A DNA stretch of 64,000 bases from Anabaena sp. PCC 7108 (lineage in GTDB: Bacteria > Cyanobacteriota > Cyanobacteriia > Cyanobacteriales > Nostocaceae). The notes beneath the pieces were generated by a model. That model searched no databases, was not told the origin of the DNA, and was given only the letters and a program-made list of their open reading frames with translations. Positions 36,070-47,616 of this stretch are shown piece after piece. Both the position numbers and the translations under genes were made by a program. Location of the stretch: assembly GCF_000332135.1 (NCBI RefSeq), contig NZ_KB235896.1:2739403-2803402 (forward strand), in the 5' to 3' direction. The number at the start of each line of letters is the position of its first letter. Position 1 is the first letter of the stretch.

Positions 36070-36283
36070 CAAAAGAAGGGAACAGGGAACAGGGAACAGG
36101 GAACAGGGAACAGGGAACAGGGAACAGGGAACAAATAAAAAACTAAAGTTTAAGAGTTTAAAGCTCAGTCAAAAAAAAGGATGTTTTTACAAGATGCGTA
36201 CCACGAAAAAAACAGTGTCATTATTTCAATCTCATGTTTTTAAACATGAGTTTTTTCTGTTAAGAGTTGCTTCCTGTTCCCTA
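36070..36283 (-). repeat. Interspersed repeat family A, copy 3, inverted
   Basis: Reverse-oriented full copy: six or so tandem AGGGAAC heptamers after CAAAAGAAG, AAAAACTAAAGTTTAAGAG, the CTCATGTTT/AAACATGAG hairpin, and the AACTCTTA...TTCCTGTTCCCT end. A 90-codon ORF across it is repeat DNA, not a gene. It marks the right border of the TOMM cluster. Confidence 0.9.
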
Positions 36284-36289
36284 TGAATT

Positions 36290-36715
36290 TCACATTTTTT
36301 CTCCCTGCTGCCAAAACTGCTTGAAAATCTCTCCTGGTTCTCTATCCCAAGTATCAATATGCTCATAAATCAACTCTTCCCCATTCAATTTATAAGTCGA
36401 ATACCCATTAAAAAATAACCGCGCTTGCCAAGGAACCCGCAAAATCCCCCGCACAGTCCACTGAGCTAAAATTGTATCTTCCGCCGACTGAGATACATCA
36501 TGTAAATCAAAAGCAATTTCTGTAAAAAATAGCTTGGCATGGAACCGCAAAGTCCAAAAAATAATCCGATAATTAAACTTACCTTGAAATTTATTTACCG
36601 GGTCACGGAAAAAGATATCCTCTGTATAGATGTTGTAGGAAATATCTTTTGCAAATAATGTCGGTAAATCCTGTTTAAGCGTTGCAATTATCCGTTCGAT
36701 TTGTAATTTCACCAC
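36290..36715 (-). CDS. DUF2358 family protein
   Basis: A protein of about 141 residues with the DUF2358 pattern common in cyanobacteria and plastids: a short N-terminal helix (LQIERIIATLKQDLPTLF), then YTEDIFFRDPVNKFQG, WTVRGILRVPWQARLFF and GEELIYEHIDTWDREP. The fold is expected to be NTF2/SnoaL-like, and no function is established. The frame opens at a TTG at 36724; GTG codons at 36715 and 36712 lie 10-13 bases after TAAGG and seem better starts. Its stop is only 7 bp from repeat A copy 3. Confidence 0.85.
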   Translation of the reverse strand: MVKLQIERIIATLKQDLPTLFAKDISYNIYTEDIFFRDPVNKFQGKFNYRIIFWTLRFHAKLFFTEIAFDLHDVSQSAEDTILAQWTVRGILRVPWQARLFFNGYSTYKLNGEELIYEHIDTWDREPGEIFKQFWQQGEKM

Positions 36716-36724
36716 TGATTTCAA

Positions 36725-37248
36725 ACCTTAAAAATGTTGTTCATAGTGTTGCTATTCTCTGTAAAAGAGAACAAGATTGCCCATAACTCACACCAACATG
36801 ATTAAAAGATATGGGAAAAGTTATCAAGTTTCTTTAAAATATCATTTCTGGCAACAAGGAAGCTGGGAAATCAACGCTTCTTCTCAGATACAGGGTTGGT
36901 TTAGACGTGGTAATTAAGTTATTATGCTCACAGAATAAATCATCAACCCACGTTATACTCTGACTTTTTGCTAGTAGAAAATACTCATTTACTATTAAGG
37001 CTCAAGTATGCTGTGTAAACCAACTTAAAAATATTTAACACTAAATTTAATAGAAGCAATTTACCTAAAAACAAGAAGTAGATGTAGCTCAGACTTAAGC
37101 CCAATCATAGTTTTAGCCTTAATAGCCAGTTTGGGAAACATCACATCTAACTTGTGAGGTAAATCAGCATTCTTTAGCAATTTAGTGAGATAATAAAGTT
37201 GTGAGGGAAAGAACGGATGCTACTCCATACCAGAAGGGGAATAAAATT
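36725..37248. other. Spacer without recognisable genes
   Basis: About 520 bp between divergent genes. I see no tRNA, structured RNA or supported ORF; it must contain the promoters of both neighbours. Confidence 0.4.
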
Positions 37249-37704
37249 ATGAAACGCCAGCTACTAGCAGTTATAGCCTTAGTCGCTCCCCTATTTTTAG
37301 CTAACTCAGTCCAAGCTGGGAATACGCAAGATATACAGAAGCTATTGTCAACTAGGGAATGCATTAAGTGCAATCTATCAGGAGTTAACCTCAGTGGCGC
37401 TCATTTAATCGGTGCAGATTTACGAGGTGCAAATCTCCAAGGAGCTAACTTAACAGATGCTAACCTTGAAGGTGCTGACCTTACTGGTGCAAATTTGGCA
37501 GGTGCTAATTTAACATCAGCTTTTGTCACAAATGTGAATTTGAAGCAAGCTAATCTCAATGGTGCAAACCTCACCGCTGCCACTATTAATGATTCCAATG
37601 TGTATCAAGCATCAATGAATAATTTAACCATCACTGGTGCTGAAATATATAATACTGGTATCGGTATTGGTGGAGAAGATGGTCAAATTCCTGACTGGGA
37701 TTAA
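37249..37704 (+). CDS. Secreted pentapeptide-repeat protein
   Basis: A 151-residue protein with a signal peptide (residues 1-23, ending SVQAG) and a STRECIKCNLSG entry motif with a CxxC. Pentapeptide repeats follow (A(D/N)LxG pattern: GADLRGANLQGANLTDANLE), covering about 55-125, predicted to form a right-handed beta-helix. The C-terminus leaves the pattern (IGIGGEDGQIPDWD). Such secreted proteins are frequent in cyanobacteria and their roles are mostly unknown. The ATG at 37249 follows AAGGGGA; the longer frame to GTG 37201 would spoil the signal peptide. Confidence 0.88.
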   Translation: MKRQLLAVIALVAPLFLANSVQAGNTQDIQKLLSTRECIKCNLSGVNLSGAHLIGADLRGANLQGANLTDANLEGADLTGANLAGANLTSAFVTNVNLKQANLNGANLTAATINDSNVYQASMNNLTITGAEIYNTGIGIGGEDGQIPDWD

Positions 37705-37826
37705 CAGTTATCAGTAATATATGCTTGATAAGCGTTCACTGATTAAAAACGCAATCATATTTTTCAGGTTTTGCTTGCTGGCAATTATGATATTGCTGCG
37801 AGAATAAAGCAATCATCACCACTAAG

Positions 37827-37865
37827 AAAACCTCTGCTTGATAGTTATACAAGCGGAGGTTTTTT
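37827..37865. terminator. Bidirectional terminator between pentapeptide gene and metK
   Basis: AAAACCTCTGCTTG and CAAGCGGAGGTTTTTT pair over 14 bp (one G-T pair) around a 9-nt loop. The T-runs suit termination on both strands of these convergent genes. Confidence 0.85.
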
Positions 37866-37930
37866 AATATCAATTGTGATCAAGATTAGGTCAGAGATGC
37901 AAATTACCCATAACCTCAAATCACCAGATT

Positions 37931-39205
37931 CTAAGTTAATGCCTCAGCAATAACTTCTGAAAGTAACTTATTAGCAGCTTTCTTCAATAAATCCACCTTG
38001 TCAGTACGTTCCCAAGGTAAATCTAAATCACTACGTCCCAAGTGACCGTAAGCTGCGATGTCCTGATAAAAACGTCCGCCTCTTTCACTGGGTAGGTTGC
38101 GTAAATTGAAAGTATGGATAATTCCGGCTGGACGTAGTTCAAAGTACTCTGTAACTAATTCCAACAAAATGTCATCATCCACTTTACCTGTACCAAAGGT
38201 ATCCACAAAAATGCTGACTGGTCTTGCTACACCAATGGCATAACTTAACTGCACTTCACATTTTTCTGCTAACCCCGCAGCCACAATATTTTTTGCTGCA
38301 TAACGAGCAGCATACGCAGCTGAACGGTCTACCTTCGTGGGGTCTTTACCGGAAAAAGCACCACCACCATGTCGTGAATAACCACCGTAGGTATCGACAA
38401 TGATTTTTCGTCCAGTCAGACCAGAATCACCTTGAGGTCCACCTATGACAAATTTACCTGTAGGGTTAACGAGAAAACGTGTATCCTGATCTGGCTTAAC
38501 GTCAATATCACCAAACACAGGTTCCACTACTGCTGACCACAGGTCTTCTTTAATCTTGGCTTGTACCCCTGCCTCATCCGTAATATCCCCAATATTAGGT
38601 GTATGCTGGGTAGAAATCAAGATTGTATCAATACCTACGGGTTTTCCATCTTCATAGACTACGGTAACTTGGGTTTTTCCGTCAGGACGCAGGTATGATA
38701 AATCTCCTGTTTTTCTTACTGCTGCCAATCTCCGGGCAATGCGGTGAGCTAAACTAATCGGTAAGGGCATCAATTCTGGTGTTTCATTGCAAGCAAAACC
38801 AAACATGATTCCTTGATCACCAGCACCGATTTTATCAAATAGTTCTTCACTATCTTGAGCGCGGGTTTCTTGAGCCGTATTTACACCTTGAGCAATATCA
38901 GGAGACTGTTCATCTAAAGCTACCAATACACTGGCGCTATTAGCAGAAAAGCCGTTAACTGCATCAGTGTAGCCAATTTCCGCAATCTTCTTCCGGGCTA
39001 AATTGACAAAATTGACATTGGCTTTAGTGGTAATTTCTCCAGTAATTAGTACTAAGCCCGTATTAACAACTACTTCAGCCGCAACTCGGCTACTGGGATC
39101 TTGTGTCAATAAAGCATCCAGAATAGTATCGGAAATTTGATCACAGATTTTATCTGGATGTCCTTCGGTGACTGACTCGGAGGTAAATAAATAGCGTCGA
39201 GACAA
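37931..39205 (-). CDS. metK: S-adenosylmethionine synthetase
   Basis: A 424-residue cytosolic enzyme making SAM from Met and ATP, working as a tetramer. Signatures: [19 protein letters not shown] at the start, [10 protein letters not shown] (about residues 127-136) and the phosphate loop [16 protein letters not shown]. Length fits cyanobacterial MetK (about 420). The start codon is TTG, not ATG: GGAGG lies 8 bases upstream and no ATG is available in the conserved N-terminus. The 220-bp leader does not show an obvious SAM riboswitch. Confidence 0.97.
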   Translation of the reverse strand: MSRRYLFTSESVTEGHPDKICDQISDTILDALLTQDPSSRVAAEVVVNTGLVLITGEITTKANVNFVNLARKKIAEIGYTDAVNGFSANSASVLVALDEQSPDIAQGVNTAQETRAQDSEELFDKIGAGDQGIMFGFACNETPELMPLPISLAHRIARRLAAVRKTGDLSYLRPDGKTQVTVVYEDGKPVGIDTILISTQHTPNIGDITDEAGVQAKIKEDLWSAVVEPVFGDIDVKPDQDTRFLVNPTGKFVIGGPQGDSGLTGRKIIVDTYGGYSRHGGGAFSGKDPTKVDRSAAYAARYAAKNIVAAGLAEKCEVQLSYAIGVARPVSIFVDTFGTGKVDDDILLELVTEYFELRPAGIIHTFNLRNLPSERGGRFYQDIAAYGHLGRSDLDLPWERTDKVDLLKKAANKLLSEVIAEALT

Positions 39206-39365
39206 AGGAAATTCCTCCTTGACTAATTTTGCTCACGGACTAAGGAAAGAGTATTTAGTCCAGCGACTAATTTATGAAATAATAACAATATTTACACATT
39301 TACTGATAAAACTTCGCTGTTCGTCTGCAAACCCAATATGTTTTGCTTAACTAGATTTGTTGGTT

Positions 39366-39407
39366 ACACAAAAAAAGGGGTACACCTATAGATGCTCCCC
39401 TTTTGTA
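39366..39407 (-). terminator. Terminator downstream of prk
   Basis: AAAAGGGG and CCCCTTTT pair around a 16-nt loop; on the minus strand the stem is followed by a T-run (TTTTTTTGTGT), a classical intrinsic terminator for prk. Confidence 0.8.
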
Positions 39408-39426
39408 TTCACAAACACAGCTTGCT

Positions 39427-40431
39427 TTAGACTTGAACTGCTAACTTTGCTTCTTTAGCTGTCAATCGCTCATAAGCAGCACGCATTTTTAAACCTGTTA
39501 GCACTTGGAACAAACCAGTACCGTTGTTGGAACCGGGATATTCACGGTGTTGAAGTAACAAGTGAGTCATTTCACCTTGGTATGTGGTAGATGTATTACT
39601 CAAATGAGTTTCGATGTAAATTACTTCTTCTAAATTGTCAAACTGACCGTCTACTTCTAATACAGAGACGTAACGTCCGTAGTAAACATCAGAACCGTAG
39701 TATAGTTGCATTCCAGGGTAAGAACAGGTCAGTTTGCGTCCGCAGGGAGTCCATTGAATGGTTGAACCTTCATCAAAGAGGTAAGTTGGCTCAAAACCTT
39801 CCTTCCCTTCCCGTTGCAGCATCCGGACTCGTAAAACCTTGCGCTCTGTATCGTTTTTAATCAAGTTGGTGGGTAACACTTGCAGAACCACATCAGCAAA
39901 TTCTCTTTGTGGTTCGATAAACTTTTCAAAGTCTGGTTTACGAGAGTTAATTTGTGCTAGAACATCTTCGTAGCGATGGCCTCGTTCTGCCATGTCGCGT
40001 TGAATCTTCCAGGCAATTTTCACTTCATCGCTAATATCAAAATAAACGCTGAAGTCGAGCAGCGATCGCACCCGTTCATCATATAAAGGATGCAACCCTT
40101 CAACTACTATAATGTGATTAGGCTCAATTCGTTCGGCTGGATCGATCATGCCGGTTTCGTGGTTGTAAATCGGCTTATCAATCGCTTGACCTTCTTTGAG
40201 AGCTTTAATTTGCTCATACATGAGATCAAAATTGTTTGCCCTGGGGTCAAGTGCAGTTATCCCCGTTTCTTTACGTTGTTTACGATCTAGGCAGTGATAG
40301 TCATCTAAACAGATAACTGTCATGAAATTTTCGCCAAACAAATCGATTAACCGACGCAAAAACGTAGATTTACCGCACCCGGAGTCTCCTGCTACTCCTA
40401 TCAGTACCACGCGTTCCGGCTTACTTGTCAT
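39427..40431 (-). CDS. prk: Phosphoribulokinase
   Basis: A 334-residue Calvin-cycle enzyme phosphorylating ribulose 5-phosphate to the RuBisCO substrate. P-loop GVAGDSGCGKST at residues 12-23; the thioredoxin-sensitive cysteines are present at Cys19 and Cys41 (VICLDDYHC), and the second Cys pair occurs in PCGRKLTC. These allow light/dark control and assembly with CP12 and GAPDH. The ATG follows GAGGAGATTT. It has its own terminator and stands alone. Confidence 0.97.
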   Translation of the reverse strand: MTSKPERVVLIGVAGDSGCGKSTFLRRLIDLFGENFMTVICLDDYHCLDRKQRKETGITALDPRANNFDLMYEQIKALKEGQAIDKPIYNHETGMIDPAERIEPNHIIVVEGLHPLYDERVRSLLDFSVYFDISDEVKIAWKIQRDMAERGHRYEDVLAQINSRKPDFEKFIEPQREFADVVLQVLPTNLIKNDTERKVLRVRMLQREGKEGFEPTYLFDEGSTIQWTPCGRKLTCSYPGMQLYYGSDVYYGRYVSVLEVDGQFDNLEEVIYIETHLSNTSTTYQGEMTHLLLQHREYPGSNNGTGLFQVLTGLKMRAAYERLTAKEAKLAVQV

Positions 40432-42764
<2,333 letters not shown>

Positions 42765-42810
42765 GTGGTGAGTGCCGAGTGCTGAGTTTTGAGTTCTCAG
42801 TTCTAAATGA

Positions 42811-42835
42811 GTAGGGTGGGCAGTGCCTACCCTAC
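42811..42835. terminator. Palindrome after petH, probable terminator
   Basis: GTAGGGTGGGCA pairs with TGCCTACCCTAC with one wobble; AATTGTTTTAT follows. Tandem heptamers (GAGTGCTGAG, CTCAGCACTCAGCAC) flank it at 42768-42800 and 42908-42945. Confidence 0.65.
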
Positions 42836-42969
42836 AATTGTTTTATATAAATGGTTGAGTTGAGGAAAGAGTTCTCGGTTCTGGGTAGGTAAAGTTGTTA
42901 AATACTTGTAAATACTCAGCACTCAGCACTCAGCACTCCGTACTTAAAGATGAATTGGGTGCAAAATCT

Positions 42970-44259
42970 GTGGGTGTAAAACTAGGAATATTAGGTTTAG
43001 GGACTGTGGGAACAGGGACTGTACAACTGTTGCAAGATACAGCAGGTCGTCACCCACTGTTAAAAGAGATAGAAATATATCGGGTGGGAGTGCGATCGCT
43101 CGATCAACCCCGCCAAGTAGAATTGTCTACAGGAGTATTAACAACTGATTTAGAAGCAATTGTTAATGATCCAGACATAGATATAATTGTTGAAGTTATG
43201 GGGGGACTGGAACCAGCCAGAACACTTATCCTCACCGCTATTAAAAATGGTAAGCACGTAGTTACAGCTAATAAAGCAGCAATATCTAGGTTTGGGGCAG
43301 AAATATTTACCGCAGCCAATCAAGCTGGGGTATACGTAATGCTAGAAGCTGCTGTTGGTGGTGGTATACCCGTAATTCAACCCCTCAAGCAGTCTTTAAG
43401 TGTTAACCGCATTCATGCCATTACTGGTATTGTTAACGGCACAACTAACTACATCCTCACACGGATGCAAACAGAGGGTAGCGACTTCAATGATGTTTTA
43501 GCTGATGCTCAACGTCTAGGTTATGCTGAAGCTGACCCTACCGCTGATGTTGATGGCTTAGATGCAGCAGATAAAATTGCGATTTTGGCATCTTTAGGCT
43601 TCGATGGCCGGATTAACTTACAAGATATATATTGTGAAGGGATTCGCCAAGTTAGCAAAACAGATATTACCTATGCTGCAAAATTGGGATTTGTGATTAA
43701 ATTGTTAGCAATTGCCAAACATCAAACTAGGGATAACTCTCAGCTATCAGTTAGAGTTCATCCTACCCTAGTGCCGCAAACCCATCCTTTAGCTAGTGTT
43801 AACGGTGTTTATAATGCCATTCTCGTTGAAGGAGAACCCATTGGCCAGGTGATGTTGTTTGGCCCCGGTGCCGGTGCCGGTGCTACGGCTAGTGCTGTCT
43901 GTTCTGATATCTTACATCTTGTTGCTACTCTGCAAACTGATACTCCCAAATCAAATCCTCTGTTAGCTTGTAGACATGAGAATTACTTGGAAATTACGCC
44001 AATTTCTGAACTTGTAACTCGATTTTATGCTCGATTCTTAACAAAAGACCAACCAAGTGTAATCGGTAAATTAGGTACTTGCTTTGGTAAATATGGCGTA
44101 AGCTTAGAGTCTGTTGTCCAAACTGGCTTTCAAGCAGAACTAGCAGAAATTGTGGTTGTCACCCACTATGTTTCAGAGGGAGACTTTAGACAAGCGTTAG
44201 CTGAAATTCAAACCCTGGAAGCAATAGATAGTATTCCTAGCATCTTACGGGTGCTGTAA
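42970..44259 (+). CDS. hom: Homoserine dehydrogenase
   Basis: A 429-residue NAD(P)-dependent enzyme reducing aspartate semialdehyde to homoserine, for Thr and Met synthesis. Rossmann motif GLGTVGTGTVQLL at residues 8-20; family signature VNGTTNYILTRM with downstream AEADPTADVDGLDAADK; C-terminal ACT domain (about 350-429). The frame is open to TTG 42895, but the extra 25 codons are heptamer-repeat DNA (CTCAGCA); the GTG at 42970 (VGVKLGILG) is the family start. A perfect 28-bp palindrome with a T-run follows the gene. Confidence 0.95.
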   Translation: MGVKLGILGLGTVGTGTVQLLQDTAGRHPLLKEIEIYRVGVRSLDQPRQVELSTGVLTTDLEAIVNDPDIDIIVEVMGGLEPARTLILTAIKNGKHVVTANKAAISRFGAEIFTAANQAGVYVMLEAAVGGGIPVIQPLKQSLSVNRIHAITGIVNGTTNYILTRMQTEGSDFNDVLADAQRLGYAEADPTADVDGLDAADKIAILASLGFDGRINLQDIYCEGIRQVSKTDITYAAKLGFVIKLLAIAKHQTRDNSQLSVRVHPTLVPQTHPLASVNGVYNAILVEGEPIGQVMLFGPGAGAGATASAVCSDILHLVATLQTDTPKSNPLLACRHENYLEITPISELVTRFYARFLTKDQPSVIGKLGTCFGKYGVSLESVVQTGFQAELAEIVVVTHYVSEGDFRQALAEIQTLEAIDSIPSILRVL

Positions 44260-44281
44260 ATATGCGTTATCTACAACCTTT

Positions 44282-44309
44282 GTAGAGACGTTCCATGGAA
44301 CGTCTCTAC
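44282..44309. terminator. Perfect 28-bp palindrome with T-run, terminator of hom
   Basis: GTAGAGACGTTCCA is followed directly by its exact reverse complement, then AATTTTTTTT. The same sequence, with two changes, is at 6995-7022, so this is a dispersed repeat acting as a terminator. Confidence 0.8.
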
Positions 44310-44336
44310 AATTTTTTTTACTCCTGTATCTCTTGG

Positions 44337-44774
44337 TTAAGATTCTGAAGTGTCTTGGCCAACAACTTGTGATTTGAGAGTTGTAATTTCACTAGTTAAC
44401 TCTTGCCGAGTTGAAGCTTTGAGTAAATAGCGATAAATAAACCAGACAGAATAACCAATACCAATCAACTCAAAGGTAGGAGCTACCAAAGGAATATCAT
44501 TGAGAGAATCTAGAACAGCCAAGAGTACTTTAACGGTAACAATTGTTGTAATTATTAACCCAACAGTAACTACAGGCTGCTTATATTGATTAAAAAATTT
44601 ACCCACATAGTCAGGTAATGTGCCTAAAAATCCAGAAACTTGTTGTCCATATTTCATCCATTGCTCTTGAGACTGTACAGGAGGTTGAAGTTTGGTAATA
44701 CTTCCTGGTTGGCTATTGATATCTGGGACTGTGGTTTCTTTTGGTTTGGTTTCTGTGTATTCTGGTTCTTGCAT
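44337..44774 (-). CDS. CAAD-domain membrane protein
   Basis: A protein of about 145 residues with the CAAD/CURT1-like pattern: an acidic/Pro-rich N-terminus, an amphipathic helix (LPDYVGKFFNQYKQP), two hydrophobic helices (VVTVGLIITTIVTVKVLLAVLD and FELIGIGYSVWFIYRYLL), and a C-terminal amphipathic helix. CAAD modules are appended to some cyanobacterial aminoacyl-tRNA synthetases to anchor them in thylakoids; this is the free-standing form, related to thylakoid-curvature proteins. Starts at 44834, 44786 and 44774 are possible. GGAAG precedes the last at suitable distance, and the N-terminus varies in the family. Confidence 0.85.
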   Translation of the reverse strand: MQEPEYTETKPKETTVPDINSQPGSITKLQPPVQSQEQWMKYGQQVSGFLGTLPDYVGKFFNQYKQPVVTVGLIITTIVTVKVLLAVLDSLNDIPLVAPTFELIGIGYSVWFIYRYLLKASTRQELTSEITTLKSQVVGQDTSES

Positions 44775-44834
44775 TTTCACTTCCATAATTTTGACAGTCG
44801 AGTCGAGTTTTTTTATCCGCACAATTCCAACCAT

Positions 44835-45299
44835 CAGGTTGTTGAGTAGATAATTGATCCTTGCATCAGCATGATTGGGTTGAAGTTACAAAGGGGTTTG
44901 AGTGTCCCATAACCATAATTGCCACATTACCTCTACTGCATCAACTACAGGGTAGAAAGTCAGTATGAGGATAGAAGTCAAAAGGCAACAGGAGATATTC
45001 GCATCAGTTTCCTAAGTTCTGTTTTGTAAATTAACTGGAATTCTCAGGTTGTGATGATCCTGTCCTATGTAATTTCCTCATCGAAGCACAAATCATGCAA
45101 AAATCAGTCTACCTCTCACTCATACAAGTGTAAACGCTGATTTTATCTGATATTAAAGCTATCTTCAGCCGCATTCGTCAATTAACTTATTCATATTGAT
45201 ACTAATATGTAACAATTTGATTGTCTGTTCACAAAGACTAGACATAAATATAATTTTATGGTATGTGGTTAATTTTAGCTACAAAAATTTGTTTAACAC
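44835..45299. other. Spacer with no recognised gene
   Basis: AT-rich intergenic DNA between the CAAD gene and a MITE; a 70-codon ORF at 45196 overlaps the MITE and is not credible. Confidence 0.4.
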
Positions 45300-45425
45300 C
45301 AGGACTTACGCAACTGGCACATTGGTAGGGTGCGTCAGATATCAACAATCTGTTTATTTGCAGGATTTATGCAGTAGTAAAGCACCCTACAACAGATTTT
45401 TAGTGTGACACTTGCGTAAGTCCTA
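45300..45425. mobile_element. MITE-like element with 13-bp perfect terminal inverted repeats
   Basis: The ends AGGACTTACGCAA and TTGCGTAAGTCCT are exact inverse complements, and similarity continues to about 20 bp (GGCAC versus GTGACAC). Internal GGTAGGGTGC/GCACCCTAC also pair. AACAC occurs on both sides and could be a 5-bp target duplication. No ORF. Confidence 0.8.
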
Positions 45426-45643
45426 AACACTATGGAGGGAAACTTTAATTATAAGCCTATATTATAGTATGATTCAAAATCATTTAGTCCTGTTATCCAA
45501 TAAAATAAAGTTAATCTTAATCAAATTAGAAATGATGATAAACGCTAAACTTAATTGGTGATATTTTGGGATTGATGAACTCTAATCTTGCACCATCATC
45601 TTATTGCTAAAATTCAAGCCCCAAAACCTGATAATTTCGTAAG

Positions 45644-47434
45644 GTGAGTAACGCTAACCCTATCTTATTGAGAATAGTGCAAGAAGATATCAGTAAGAAA
45701 ATTGCAAGGATGTCAGATCAAAAACCAATCCTTGTTGATAAAAGTTTACAAAGCAAGAAAGTGTCAACTGAAGAGCTAAAAACAGATGAATTACCAACTA
45801 TAGAATTTCCCTCCCCTGGGAGACTCAAAGCCAGTTCTTGGCGCATCCATCAAAAAATTGGTTATGGATACTTTGTAGCTATTGGTATTGGCTTTTTTGG
45901 TTCCCTAACTGGGTTGGTATTAGCCAACTACTATCGGGGCAGAGAAGTCCGACAGTTCAATCAAGCCAACGAGCAAGGACAATTACTAAATAATTATAAA
46001 AATGCGGTAGTTGGAGCGCAATTGCATAGCTCTAACTTAGTTGCAGTCCTAGAAAATCCACAACAACTAAGTAAGAGAAAAACTGCATTTCTCTATTCTG
46101 TTTCTCAAGCTCGGAAATTAGAGCAAAACATTGGCGGCTATATCAACAGTAAGCCTCAGACATTAGCCGCAACCAGTGCAACTTTAGAGAATTTATTACA
46201 GGATTACTCAATTAATCTAGAATCCTATATTAATCAAATTGATGTTGTTTTGCGGCAACTTGACTCTCAAAAGGTAAAGCCACAACAAGTTACTTCAGCA
46301 CGAGAGCAGTTACTGAAAATTATGGGTGGTGAGACAGCCATACAGCTAGAAAATTTGTCAGATAAATTGACTAATATTCTTAACACTGCTCAAATGCAAG
46401 CCCAGGAGCGACAGAGAGATGTAGAACAAGCTAGATTCGTGGAGAGATTAATTGTCATAGTCAGTATGTTGGTATCAGTTGCTATAGCTGCTGTTGTGGC
46501 ATGGCGTACTAGTCGAGCGATCGCAGAACCTGTCATCACTGTAACTCAAGTAGCTGAACAGGTGGCTAGAAAATCTAATTTTGATTTACGCGCTCCTATC
46601 ACTACTGATGATGAAATTGGGTTACTTGCTAAATCTCTCAATCGCTTAATTGAAAGAGTATCTGAGCGAACTAAACAACTGCAACAAGCAAAAGAATTAG
46701 CAGAAGCTGCAAGTAAAGCCAAAAGCCAATTTCTGGCAAATGTCAGCCATGAGTTACGCACACCGCTAAATGCAGTGATTGGTTTAAGTCAATTATTAAA
46801 AGATGATGCGGCTGATATTGGTGTATCACCAGACTTTATTGCTGATTTAGAAACTATTAATTCTGCTGGTAGACATTTACTAGAACTAATTAACGATATC
46901 CTCGACTTGTCAAAAATTGAAGCGGGGAAAATGACTCTCTATCCAGAGACTTTTGAAGTCATAACTTTGATTCACAATGTTGTTCACACAGTTAAACCAG
47001 CTATCGAAAAAAATGGCAACACCTTGGTGATAGATTGCAATGAACCACTAGGGATGATGTATGCTGATCAAACAAGAATGCGACAGGTATTATTAAACTT
47101 ACTCAGCAATGCTGCTAAGTTTACCACTAACGGTAAAGTAACACTGACTGTTAAGAGTGAGAAAGCAAAAATCTTCCAGGAAGCGCCTTTAGGGTTGATT
47201 ATTTTTACTGTGACTGATACCGGAATTGGGATGTCACCGAGTCAAGAGCAAAAGTTGTTTCAACCCTTTATACAAGGAGATATTTCAACTACGAAAAAAT
47301 ATGGTGGTACTGGTTTGGGACTAGCAATTAGCCGTCATTTTTGTCAGATGATGGGAGGTGAAATTATTGTCAGCAGTGAACTCGGTGTTGGTTCTACTTT
47401 TACTATTTGTCTACCCTTGACAGTTCAGGAATAG
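45644..47434 (+). CDS. Membrane sensor histidine kinase with HAMP domain
   Basis: A 596-residue kinase. A cytoplasmic N-terminus of about 70 residues precedes TM1 (71-95, [19 protein letters not shown]). A periplasmic helical sensor region (about 96-265), TM2 (268-287), a HAMP domain with [18 protein letters not shown], and a coiled linker follow. The HisKA motif is [18 protein letters not shown] (His369); the HATPase motifs are [15 protein letters not shown] and [10 protein letters not shown]. No receiver domain and no adjacent regulator; the signal is unknown. The frame starts at GTG with TAAGG before it; ATG at 45710 is an alternative. Confidence 0.92.
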   Translation: MSNANPILLRIVQEDISKKIARMSDQKPILVDKSLQSKKVSTEELKTDELPTIEFPSPGRLKASSWRIHQKIGYGYFVAIGIGFFGSLTGLVLANYYRGREVRQFNQANEQGQLLNNYKNAVVGAQLHSSNLVAVLENPQQLSKRKTAFLYSVSQARKLEQNIGGYINSKPQTLAATSATLENLLQDYSINLESYINQIDVVLRQLDSQKVKPQQVTSAREQLLKIMGGETAIQLENLSDKLTNILNTAQMQAQERQRDVEQARFVERLIVIVSMLVSVAIAAVVAWRTSRAIAEPVITVTQVAEQVARKSNFDLRAPITTDDEIGLLAKSLNRLIERVSERTKQLQQAKELAEAASKAKSQFLANVSHELRTPLNAVIGLSQLLKDDAADIGVSPDFIADLETINSAGRHLLELINDILDLSKIEAGKMTLYPETFEVITLIHNVVHTVKPAIEKNGNTLVIDCNEPLGMMYADQTRMRQVLLNLLSNAAKFTTNGKVTLTVKSEKAKIFQEAPLGLIIFTVTDTGIGMSPSQEQKLFQPFIQGDISTTKKYGGTGLGLAISRHFCQMMGGEIIVSSELGVGSTFTICLPLTVQE

Positions 47435-47616
47435 ATTTGGTGTTTGGATTTTAATACCAATAATTGAAGAATTATGGCGATAGACGAAACCCTAAAAAGC
47501 TTATCCAGCAAATACTGCACAATTTAAAATATAATCTCAGAGAATCCAAGATGGTATAACCTGGGCAATAGGTACTATTGATCTATATAGTACCATGCGA
47601 TCGCTATTTCCTCTCT

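Noticed and set aside
36014-36286. 90-codon ORF
   Set aside because: It reads through heptamers and repeat A, which has no conserved coding frame in its other copies.
39206-39426. SAM riboswitch upstream of metK
   Set aside because: No conserved SAM-I or SAM-II core could be recognised by eye; only the prk terminator is supported.
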